Assembly: GCF_003130795.1 (NCBI RefSeq)
Contig: NZ_CP029356.1
Location: 818,609 to 882,608 of the forward strand
DNA: 64,000 nucleotides
From: Azospirillum thermophilum
GTDB lineage: Bacteria > Pseudomonadota > Alphaproteobacteria > Azospirillales > Azospirillaceae
Reading direction: 5' to 3'
This document shows, one piece after another, positions 34,768 to 41,500 of the stretch (positions within the stretch are counted from its first letter, which is position 1; the number at the start of each line of letters is the position of its first letter). The translations under genes were made by a program, and so were the position numbers. The notes under the pieces were generated by a model that ran no database searches, was not told where the DNA came from, and worked only from the letters and a program-made list of their open reading frames with translations.

Positions 34768-35205
34768 TCAGCCGTTGGCCGCCTCGTCCTCCTGCTGGCG
34801 GCGGCGGAAGCCGACCAGGGCGGTTTCATCGAGCATCAGCGACTCCTTGCGCTTCTGCTTCTCGCGCTCGCGCTTCAGCCTCTCCTCCTCCGCCAGCTCG
34901 AAACGCTTCAACTCCTGGAAGGCTTCGGCCATCTCGTCGGTGGCGACGGCGATCTGCGCCTCGACCTGGGCCAGCGATTCGCCGAGCCTGCGGCCCCGCT
35001 CCAGCGCCGCCTGGGCGAAGTTGGAATAGGTGAAGGAGACGGAGAAATCCTCCCGCGCCGTCTGCTGCTCGTGCGCGATCTCCTCCTTCAGGCGCTCGAT
35101 CTCCGACTTCAGGCGGTCGGCCAGCGTCTGCAGCTCGGCCAGGACGCGGCGCTTTTCATCGAGCTGCAGCTTGTGCAGGCGGATGACGGTCTTCAGGCTG
35201 TTCAT
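34768..35205 (-). CDS. fliJ: Flagellar export chaperone-like protein FliJ
   Basis: The protein has 145 residues, an all-helical antiparallel coiled coil as in the FliJ stalk of the flagellar type III ATPase. The N-terminus SLKTVIRLHKLQLDEKRRVLAEL and the distal charged helix EERLKREREKQKRKESLMLDE are typical. FliJ sits in the centre of the FliI hexamer and links it to the export gate. The gene begins 16 nt after the fliI stop, the standard arrangement, which settles a family that is hard to recognise by sequence alone. Confidence 0.9.
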   Translation of the reverse strand: MNSLKTVIRLHKLQLDEKRRVLAELQTLADRLKSEIERLKEEIAHEQQTAREDFSVSFTYSNFAQAALERGRRLGESLAQVEAQIAVATDEMAEAFQELKRFELAEEERLKREREKQKRKESLMLDETALVGFRRRQQEDEAANG

Positions 35206-35221
35206 GGCTCGGCACTATACG

Positions 35222-36622
35222 TCATTGCGGCCACGGCACGCCGAGGATTTCGGCCAGCATGGCATAGCTGGCGGGAAGGTCCGTGGCTTCCCGCTTGCCC
35301 TGCTTCAGAAAGGCTTCCAGCGCCGGCTGGTAGCGGATGGCCTCGTCCACCTGAGGATCGGAACCGCGGCGGTAGGCGCCCAGCCGGATCATCTCCGCCA
35401 TGTTGTCGTAGGCCGACAGCAGGCGGCGCGCCCGCCCGACCAGTTCGTTCTCCGCCGGCGTGTTGCAGCCGGGCATGGTGCGCGAGACGCTGCGCAGGAT
35501 GTTGATGGCCGGGTAGCGGCCGCGCTCGCCGATCTGGCGCTCCAGCACGATATGGCCGTCCAGGATGCCGCGCACCGCGTCGGCGATCGGCTCGTTGTGG
35601 TCGTCGCCCTCCACCAGCACGGTGAAGAGGCCGGTGATGGAGCCGGACCCGGCGAGGCCCGGACCCGCCCGCTCCAGCAGGCGCGGCAGTTCGGCGAAGA
35701 CGGTCGGGGGGTAGCCCTTGGTGGTCGGCGGCTCGCCGGCGGACAGGCCGATCTCGCGCTGCGCCATGGCGAAGCGGGTGACGCTGTCCATCATGCACAG
35801 CACGTCCCGCCCCTCGTCCCGGAAATACTCCGAAACCGCGAGCGTCAGATAGGCCGCCTGCCGGCGCAGCAGCGGCGCCTCGTCCGAGGTGGCGCAGACG
35901 ACGATGCTGCGCGCAAGGCCCTCCTCGCCCAGATCCTCGGTGATGAACTCCTGAAGCTCGCGGCCGCGCTCGCCGATCAGCCCGATCACCGCCACCTCGG
36001 CCGCAGAGAAGCGGGCGAGCATCGACATGACCGACGACTTGCCGACGCCGGAGCCGGCGAAGATGCCCATGCGCTGGCCGCGGCAGCAGGTCAGGAAGGC
36101 GTTGATCGCGCGGATGCCCAGGTCCAGCTTCTCCCCAACCCGCGCCCGGGCGTGGGCGCTGGGCGGCGCGTTGCGGATCGGGATCCCGCGCGGCCCCTTG
36201 GGCAGCGGCCCCTTGCCGTCCACCGGCTCACCGAGCGCGTTGACCACGCGCCCCAGCCACGCTTCGCAGGGAAAGACGGAGGGCTGCCCGTCGGCAACCA
36301 GGGCGCGGCAGCCGAGCCCGACGCCGTCGAGCGTGCCGAAGGGCATCAGCAGGGCGCGGCCCTGGCGGAAGCCCACCACCTCGCAGGGCACCTGCCGGCC
36401 GTCGCGGGCCTCGACGATGCAGCGGCCGCCGACCGACAGTTCCTTCTCGATCCCGCCGACCTCGACCATAAGACCAAGCACCGCAGTAACCCGGCCGAAA
36501 CGGCTTTGGCTGGGCAGTGCGTCAATTTCGCGCAACAGTTGGACGATGTCGGCGGGCACGGTGGCTAAGTCCCGGAACGAATGGGTGCGAACCCAAAAGA
36601 GGTAGACCGGTGGACGGATCAT
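35222..36622 (-). CDS. fliI: Flagellum-specific ATPase FliI
   Basis: The protein has 466 residues. It is the F1-beta-like ATPase of the flagellar type III export apparatus. Walker [13 protein letters not shown] is at about 188-198, the EGR motif of the family is [12 protein letters not shown], Walker B is [20 protein letters not shown], and the C-terminus has [17 protein letters not shown]. The ATG at 36622 gives a 21-residue leader. A GTG at 36559 behind CCGGGACTT would begin at [12 protein letters not shown] and is a real alternative. It is divergent from ctrA across a 206-nt control region. Confidence 0.96.
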   Translation of the reverse strand: MIRPPVYLFWVRTHSFRDLATVPADIVQLLREIDALPSQSRFGRVTAVLGLMVEVGGIEKELSVGGRCIVEARDGRQVPCEVVGFRQGRALLMPFGTLDGVGLGCRALVADGQPSVFPCEAWLGRVVNALGEPVDGKGPLPKGPRGIPIRNAPPSAHARARVGEKLDLGIRAINAFLTCCRGQRMGIFAGSGVGKSSVMSMLARFSAAEVAVIGLIGERGRELQEFITEDLGEEGLARSIVVCATSDEAPLLRRQAAYLTLAVSEYFRDEGRDVLCMMDSVTRFAMAQREIGLSAGEPPTTKGYPPTVFAELPRLLERAGPGLAGSGSITGLFTVLVEGDDHNEPIADAVRGILDGHIVLERQIGERGRYPAINILRSVSRTMPGCNTPAENELVGRARRLLSAYDNMAEMIRLGAYRRGSDPQVDEAIRYQPALEAFLKQGKREATDLPASYAMLAEILGVPWPQ

Positions 36623-36659
36623 GCCCGGGCCACCACTCTTTGCATTCTTGACTGAAGAT

Positions 36660-36723
36660 ATTAACGTTAAATGAAGCGCCTTACCTATGGCGTTAAGCTG
36701 AATCGTCTGTTAACCTCTATTAA
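36660..36723. promoter_or_regulatory. CtrA-box-like and GANTC sites in the ctrA/fliI control region
   Basis: TTAACGTTAA (36661-36670), GTTAAG (36692-36697), the GANTC site GAATC (36700-36704) and GTTAACCTCTATTAA (36709-36723, TTAA-N6-TTAA) lie in the 206-nt gap between fliI and ctrA. CtrA recognises paired TTAA half sites 6-7 nt apart, and a CcrM-methylated GANTC site is known in the Caulobacter ctrA promoter. Autoregulation of ctrA and cell-cycle control of fliI-fliJ are inferred from the site layout. Confidence 0.7.
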
Positions 36724-36828
36724 ACGGGCGAGCGGGCAAAAGTCAGCAGAGGGCGCAATCGGCATCGCAAGCCGTAAAGCGTCACGTCAGGTCGCCAGGA
36801 ACGCGCCATCAAACGTCGGGATATCGCC

Positions 36829-37563
36829 ATGAGGGTTCTGCTGGTTGAAGACGATACCTCCATCGCCAAAAGCATCGAACTGATGCTGAACACCGAGGGG
36901 TTCATCGTCGACTCTACCGACCTGGGTGAAGATGGCCTCGAAATCGGCAAGCTGTACGATTACGACATCATCATCCTGGACTTGATGCTGCCGGACATCG
37001 ACGGGTACGAGGTGCTGCGCCGATTGCGCGCGGCCCGTGTGACGACGCCGATCCTGATCCTGTCCGGCCTGACCGAAATGGACAACAAGATCAAGGGATT
37101 GGGCTTCGGCGCCGATGATTACCTGACCAAGCCCTTCGACAAGCGCGAGTTGATCGCCCGCATCCAGGCGATCGTCCGCCGCTCGAAGGGCCATTCCGAC
37201 AGCGTCATCCGCACCGGCCGCCTGACCGTCAACCTCGATACCCGGACGGTCGAGGTCGACAACCAGCCGTTGCACCTGACCGGCAAGGAATACGGAATCC
37301 TGGAGCTTCTGAGCCTGCGCAAAGGCACCACCCTGACCAAGGAGATGTTCCTGAACCATCTCTACGGCGGCATGGACGAGCCGGAGCTGAAGATCATCGA
37401 CGTCTTCGTCTGCAAGCTCCGCAAGAAGCTGGCGAATGCCACCCAGGGCGAGAACTACATCGAGACGGTGTGGGGCCGCGGCTATGTGCTGCGCGACCCG
37501 CACGAGGAGGCGGAGGCGTCTTCCGTGCCCCCGCCGCGCGTCGCCCATCAGGCGGCGAACTGA
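36829..37563 (+). CDS. ctrA: Cell-cycle response regulator CtrA
   Basis: The protein has 244 residues, an OmpR-class transcription factor that in alphaproteobacteria controls motility, division and development genes through TTAA-paired sites. The receiver has LLVEDD (4-9) and phospho-acceptor Asp51 in [14 protein letters not shown], the same number as in Caulobacter CtrA. The winged helix includes [32 protein letters not shown] and [19 protein letters not shown], nearly diagnostic for CtrA. The tail ends in hydrophobic/Ala residues (HQAAN), unlike the AA degron of Caulobacter. ChpT, the phosphotransferase that phosphorylates CtrA, is encoded at 44715-45431. Confidence 0.96.
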   Translation: MRVLLVEDDTSIAKSIELMLNTEGFIVDSTDLGEDGLEIGKLYDYDIIILDLMLPDIDGYEVLRRLRAARVTTPILILSGLTEMDNKIKGLGFGADDYLTKPFDKRELIARIQAIVRRSKGHSDSVIRTGRLTVNLDTRTVEVDNQPLHLTGKEYGILELLSLRKGTTLTKEMFLNHLYGGMDEPELKIIDVFVCKLRKKLANATQGENYIETVWGRGYVLRDPHEEAEASSVPPPRVAHQAAN

Positions 37564-37747
37564 GGTCCGGGAGGCCGTCCCCAGGCTGGGCATCCGCCAC
37601 GTCCGGCCTGGTTTTCGCTTGCAGCGGGTTTTTTGCTTGAACCCGCCGGCGGAATGCCCACTTATTCCTTATCATTCTGTTTCGGGTTGCCGGGCCTGTC
37701 CTGCTTTCGGGCTCTGCAGATGCGGCTATTCCCACATTCAGTCTGAT

Positions 37748-37774
37748 GCATCGTGCCGGTGGCGCGATGCCACC
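37748..37774 (+). promoter_or_regulatory. Mutually exclusive hairpins in the cspA 5' leader
   Basis: GGTGGC (37758-37763) can pair with GCCACC (37769-37774). Alternatively GCATCG (37748-37753) can pair with CGATGC (37765-37770). The two stems share bases and lie 21 nt before the cspA start, so a temperature-dependent refolding is possible by analogy with the E. coli cspA leader. No experiment supports it here. Confidence 0.4.
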
Positions 37775-37794
37775 GAACGTTATGGGAGAGCGCG

Positions 37795-38004
37795 ATGCCC
37801 GTCGGCACCGTCAAGTGGTTCAACAGCACCAAGGGTTATGGGTTCATTCAGCCGGAGGCCGGCGGCAACGACGTGTTCGTGCATGTGTCCGCCGTGGAGC
37901 GGGCCGGTCTGCGCAGCCTGATCGAGGGCCAGAAGGTGTCCTACGAGGAACAGCGCGACCCGAAGCGCGGCAAGACCTCGGCGGAAAACCTCAAGGCGGT
38001 CTGA
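37795..38004 (+). CDS. Cold-shock protein (CspA family)
   Basis: The protein has 69 residues, a complete single cold-shock domain. RNP1-like KGYGFIQ and RNP2-like VFVHVSA are present in [20 protein letters not shown] and [14 protein letters not shown]. The protein binds single-stranded RNA/DNA and acts as an RNA chaperone. GGGAGAG lies 4 nt before the ATG. The gene has its own terminator. The 231-nt upstream gap after ctrA holds the leader with possible alternative hairpins; no other gene is seen there. Confidence 0.97.
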   Translation: MPVGTVKWFNSTKGYGFIQPEAGGNDVFVHVSAVERAGLRSLIEGQKVSYEEQRDPKRGKTSAENLKAV

Positions 38005-38027
38005 CCGCTCTCTTCCCCGTCCGACAG

Positions 38028-38056
38028 AAGGGCATCAGGAAACTGATGCCCTTTTT
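38028..38056 (+). terminator. Rho-independent terminator of the cold-shock gene
   Basis: AAGGGCATCAG (38028-38038) pairs with CTGATGCCCTT (38043-38053) around a GAAA tetraloop and is followed by TTT. It is a classic intrinsic terminator. Confidence 0.9.
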
Positions 38057-38085
38057 CCGTGTTTCGTCCGAGGAAAGGACCGGCC

Positions 38086-38271
38086 ATGGCCTTCAAGCCC
38101 AACTACAACCAGCAGCGTGCCGAACGCAATCGCGCGAAGGAGCAGAAGAAGCAGGAAAAGCTCCAGCGCCGCCAGGAGGAGAGCGCCCGCCGCAAGGCCG
38201 GGCCGGAAGAGCAGGACGACAGCCTACCGCCGCAGTCCGGCGAGGACGACGCCACGTCCGGCGCCGCCTAA
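38086..38271 (+). CDS. Small highly charged hypothetical protein (61 aa)
   Basis: The product has 61 residues behind a GAGGAAAGGA ribosome site. The N-terminal 45 residues are a Lys/Arg/Gln/Glu-rich helix (NYNQQRAERNRAKEQKKQEK), and the C-terminus is acidic and disordered. The composition resembles nucleic-acid- or ribosome-associated small proteins. It follows the cold-shock gene and precedes another small protein gene, so it may be expressed in the same conditions. No family is recognised. Confidence 0.75.
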   Translation: MAFKPNYNQQRAERNRAKEQKKQEKLQRRQEESARRKAGPEEQDDSLPPQSGEDDATSGAA

Positions 38272-38296
38272 CGACCGCTTAACGGAGTTCAGTTCC

Positions 38297-38521
38297 ATGG
38301 CCAAGAAAAGCAAGCAGCCGGCCGATGCCGGCTATGTGTTGTACGACGTCTTCTACCAGGACGGCGCACGCACCTCCAACCGCAAGGTCCCCACGGCCGA
38401 AATCGACAGTTTCGAGCCGGACGCCTCCGTGCGCGCCTTCATCGAGGCGCAGGACCGTAAGATCGCCGAATTGTCGGGGAACCCGCGGGGTCCGATCAAG
38501 ACGATCGCGCGATCGGCCTGA
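38297..38521 (+). CDS. Small hypothetical protein (74 aa)
   Basis: The product has 74 residues and starts at MAKKSKQPADAG after a GGAG site. The segment YVLYDVFYQDGARTSNRKVPTAEIDSF looks like a small beta-sheet unit. A helix (VRAFIEAQDRKIAELS) and a basic tail (RGPIKTIARSA) follow. The gene lies 25 nt after the previous small gene and is probably co-transcribed. It is convergent with cheR. No function is assigned. Confidence 0.75.
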   Translation: MAKKSKQPADAGYVLYDVFYQDGARTSNRKVPTAEIDSFEPDASVRAFIEAQDRKIAELSGNPRGPIKTIARSA

Positions 38522-38554
38522 CCGGGCACCCCGGATCGGGCAGTTGCCACGGGA

Positions 38555-39379
38555 TCAGGGGGGGGTGAAGCCGCCCAGGCTGTAGAGCCCCCGCTGCCCT
38601 TCGACCGGCTTGAACCGCTCCGTGATGCCGAGGACGGTCTCCGCCCCGCCAAGGTAGAGGACGCCGTCCGCCGGCATCTGCCGGGCGATCGATTCCAGCA
38701 CCTTCGCCTTGGTCGGCTGGTCGAAATAGATCAGCACGTTGCGGCAGAAGACGATGTCGAACTGCCCCAGCGCCGACAGGTCGCCCAGCAGGTTCCACTC
38801 GCGGAAGCTGACCATCTGCCGCAGTTGCGGGTTGATCTGCCACTTGTCGCCGTTCTGCTTGAAGTGCTTCACCAGCATGGTGATCGGTAGTCCGCGCTGC
38901 ACTTCGAACTGGGTGTAGACACCGGACTTCGCCCGCTCGACCATCTCGCCGGAAATATCCGTGCCGACGATTTCGATCCGCCATCCGGCCAGCTTCGCCT
39001 GCTCTTCCAGCAGCAGCATGGAGAGGGAATAGGCCTCCTGCCCGGACGAGCAGGCAGCCGACCAGATCCGCAGCGACCGCTTGGCCGCCCGCGCCTGCAA
39101 CATGCGCGGCAACACGACCTGCTTGAACTGGTCGAAGGGCTTCTGGTCGCGGAAGAAGGACGACTCGTTGGTCGTCATCGCCTCCGTGATGTCGCGCAGC
39201 AAGGCCTCGTCCTTGCGGGTGCGGACGGTGGAGGCCAGTTCGTCCAGCCCCTTCATGTTCCACTTGCGCGCCACCGGCATCAGCCGCGACTCCAGCAGGT
39301 ACGCCTTGTCGGGCGTCAGCACCAGGCCGGAGCGCTGCTTGAGCAGCGTGGAGAACATGTCGAAATCTTCGACCCTCAT
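38555..39379 (-). CDS. cheR: Chemotaxis protein methyltransferase CheR (Che1-type)
   Basis: The protein has 274 residues. It methylates glutamates in chemoreceptor signalling domains using SAM. The N-terminal helical domain (1-75) contains RSGLVLTPDKAYLLESRL. The SAM site has LRIWSAACSSGQEAYSLSMLL, followed by EIVGTDISGEMVERAKSGVY and FDIVFCRNVLIYFD, all standard for CheR. It is last in the cheA-W-Y-B-R operon and overlaps cheB by 4 nt. It lacks TPR domains. Confidence 0.96.
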   Translation of the reverse strand: MRVEDFDMFSTLLKQRSGLVLTPDKAYLLESRLMPVARKWNMKGLDELASTVRTRKDEALLRDITEAMTTNESSFFRDQKPFDQFKQVVLPRMLQARAAKRSLRIWSAACSSGQEAYSLSMLLLEEQAKLAGWRIEIVGTDISGEMVERAKSGVYTQFEVQRGLPITMLVKHFKQNGDKWQINPQLRQMVSFREWNLLGDLSALGQFDIVFCRNVLIYFDQPTKAKVLESIARQMPADGVLYLGGAETVLGITERFKPVEGQRGLYSLGGFTPP

Positions 39380-40539
39380 GCTGCCCTCGATGCGAACTTG
39401 CGGATATAGGGGCCGATTTCCTTGAGCGGCAGCACGGCGGAGCAGATACCGGCGTTGGCGACCGCCCCCGGCATGCCCCAGACGACGCTGGAGGCTTCGT
39501 CCTGGGCGATCAGGGTGCCGCCGGCATTGACCACGTCCGTGCAGCCCTTCAGCCCGTCCTGCCCCATGCCGGTCAGGATGCAGGCGAGAATCTTGCGGCC
39601 GCCATAGGCGCGCACGATGGACCGCATCATAGGATCGACCGCCGGCCGGCAGAAATTCTCAGGCGGATCCTTCGTCAACTGGACCGTGTTGGTGCCGGCC
39701 CGTTGCGTCACCAGCATGTGGAAGTCGCCGGGCGCGATGTAGCAGCGGCCGGAGACGATCGGCTCGCCGTCCTTCGCCTCGCGCGCGTCGATCCCGCACT
39801 GGCGCGAGATGTGCTCCGCCAGGATGGTGGTGAAGGTGGCGGGCATGTGCTGGGTGATCAGGATGGGCTGGGTAACCCCGTCCTTCATATGGCTCAGCAC
39901 TTCGAACAGCGCCTGCGGGCCGCCGGTCGAGCTGCCGATGGCGATGATGTCCGGCTTGACCGGCAGGCCGGCGGGCGCCGGCCGCAGGGTCACCGGCCCC
40001 TGCTCGCGCTTGAAGGCGGCCGGAACCGGGGCCGGGGTCAGCGGGCGGATTTCGCCGCGGCTGCGCGACCCGGCGCGCCGGGCCGCCGCGCCCAGGACCT
40101 TGACCTTGGAGACCAGCTCGCGCTTGAAATCCTCCGCTCCACCGATCTCGCGGGTCGAGGTCGGCTTCGGGATGTAGTCGGCCGCACCCGCGGACAGGCA
40201 GCGGATGGAAATGTCGGCCCCGCGCAGCGTCAGCGTCGAGGCCATGATGATCTTCACCTGCGGCGCCACCGCCAGCAGCTTCGGAATGGCGGTCAGGCCA
40301 TCCATCACCGGCATCTCGATGTCGAGGACGATGACGTCGATCGAGTTGCGCTGCAGGGCGTTGACCGCCATCTGACCGTCGCCGACCGAGGTGACGACAC
40401 GGATGTCCGGGTCGCCTTCCAGGGCGCGGGTCAACAGGCCGCGGATGACGGCAGAATCATCCACCACCATCACCCGCACGGGATCAGGATTGGCCGGTCG
40501 GGCCGCGGTGGAGGGGGTTCTGCCAAAACTGTCGGACAT
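39376..40539 (-). CDS. cheB: Protein-glutamate methylesterase/deamidase CheB (Che1-type)
   Basis: The protein has 387 residues. The receiver (about 22-145) has VVDDSAVIRG and phospho-acceptor Asp73 in VIVLDIEMPVMDG. The linker is about 60 residues and basic. The catalytic domain carries Ser in IAIGSSTGGPQAL, His in LITQHMPATFT and Asp in LTGMGQDGLKG, the complete CheB triad. It removes methyl groups placed by CheR when phosphorylated by CheA. The ATG at 40539 has AAAGGCGG upstream; a GTG 11 codons earlier is less likely. Confidence 0.97.
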   Translation of the reverse strand: MSDSFGRTPSTAARPANPDPVRVMVVDDSAVIRGLLTRALEGDPDIRVVTSVGDGQMAVNALQRNSIDVIVLDIEMPVMDGLTAIPKLLAVAPQVKIIMASTLTLRGADISIRCLSAGAADYIPKPTSTREIGGAEDFKRELVSKVKVLGAAARRAGSRSRGEIRPLTPAPVPAAFKREQGPVTLRPAPAGLPVKPDIIAIGSSTGGPQALFEVLSHMKDGVTQPILITQHMPATFTTILAEHISRQCGIDAREAKDGEPIVSGRCYIAPGDFHMLVTQRAGTNTVQLTKDPPENFCRPAVDPMMRSIVRAYGGRKILACILTGMGQDGLKGCTDVVNAGGTLIAQDEASSVVWGMPGAVANAGICSAVLPLKEIGPYIRKFASRAA

Positions 40540-40588
40540 TAGGACAAACCGCCTTTCGACAGGAGAAACCACAAAGTCCGGTGCGGGC

Positions 40589-40954
40589 TCAGAGCAGCCC
40601 GACCTGCTGGAACTTCGTCTGGATGATGTCGCTGTCGAACGGCTTCATGATGTACTCGTTCGCCCCGGCCGACAGCGCCTCCTGGATGTGTGCCAGGTCG
40701 TTCTCCGTGGTGCAGAAAACGACCTTCGGAGCATCCCCGCCGCTCATCTTGCGCAGGCGGCGCAGGAACTCGATCCCCGTCATCACCGGCATGTTCCAGT
40801 CGAGGAGGATCGCGTCCGGCATCTGCCGGGCGCAGGCCTCCATCGCCTGCTTGCCGTCTTCCGCCTCGGTGCAGACGAAGTCCAGCTCTTCCAGGATCTT
40901 GCGCGCGACCTTGCGCACCACGCGGCTATCGTCGACGACAAGGCAGGATTTCAT
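40589..40954 (-). CDS. cheY: Chemotaxis response regulator CheY (Che1-type)
   Basis: The protein has 121 residues, a stand-alone receiver with LVVDDSRVVR (5-14), Asp52 in AILLDWNMPVMTG, Thr in VVFCTTEND and Lys in EYIMKPFDSD. The WNMP sequence and the compact C-terminus fit CheY proteins that contact the motor or other targets. It is phosphorylated by the CheA encoded upstream in the same operon and may be cleared through the extra receiver fused to that CheA. Confidence 0.95.
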   Translation of the reverse strand: MKSCLVVDDSRVVRKVARKILEELDFVCTEAEDGKQAMEACARQMPDAILLDWNMPVMTGIEFLRRLRKMSGGDAPKVVFCTTENDLAHIQEALSAGANEYIMKPFDSDIIQTKFQQVGLL

Positions 40955-40999
40955 TTCGCGGAAGCCTCACGGGTTGCGCCAGGACCGTGCATCGGCCGA

Positions 41000-41500
41000 T
41001 CAGGCCGCTTCGATGGTGGTGAAGTTCAGCAGACGCGGCACGTCCAGCACAACCATCAACTGGCCGTTCAGCCGGTAGATGCCGGTGGACACCTCGCGCC
41101 ACCGCGGGTCGAGGGTCGCCGGGTTCCGTTCGAAATCCTCGTTGGTCAGGCTCAACACCTCGCCGACCGAGTCGACCATGAGGCTGTAGAGCTCGCCCCG
41201 CAGGTCCACCACGATCGACATGCCCGGCTTGTCCTTCGGCCGCGACGACAGGCCGAGACGCAGCCGGACGTCGATCGCGGTGACGATGCGGCCGCGCAGG
41301 TTCAGCGAGCCGGCGACCTCCGGCGGGGCCAGGGGAATGCGGGTGATCCGCTGATGGCCGAGCACGTCCTGGACCTGCAACACCGGGATGCCGAACATCT
41401 GGTCGGCGATCGTCATCGTCACATAGTCCTGGTTCCCGGTGGCGACGAGGTCGTCGCCCTTGGACTTCCGGGTGGTGGTCGGGAGCTTGGCGTTGCTCAT
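41000..41500 (-). CDS. cheW: Chemotaxis adaptor CheW (Che1-type)
   Basis: The protein has 166 residues and a single CheW domain (about 20-160) that bridges receptors and CheA. Typical segments are YVTMTIADQMFGIPVLQVQDVL, ITRIPLAPPEVAGSLNLRGRIVTAIDVR and LYSLMVDSVGEVLSL. A short polar N-terminus precedes it. The start overlaps the stop of cheA by 4 nt. The gene is second in the five-gene operon. Confidence 0.96.
   Translation of the reverse strand: MSNAKLPTTTRKSKGDDLVATGNQDYVTMTIADQMFGIPVLQVQDVLGHQRITRIPLAPPEVAGSLNLRGRIVTAIDVRLRLGLSSRPKDKPGMSIVVDLRGELYSLMVDSVGEVLSLTNEDFERNPATLDPRWREVSTGIYRLNGQLMVVLDVPRLLNFTTIEAA

Noticed and set aside
37624..37646. Hairpin GCGGGTT/AACCCGC after ctrA as a terminator
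   Set aside because: The T run lies in the loop and no T tract follows the stem in either direction, so it does not fit an intrinsic terminator.
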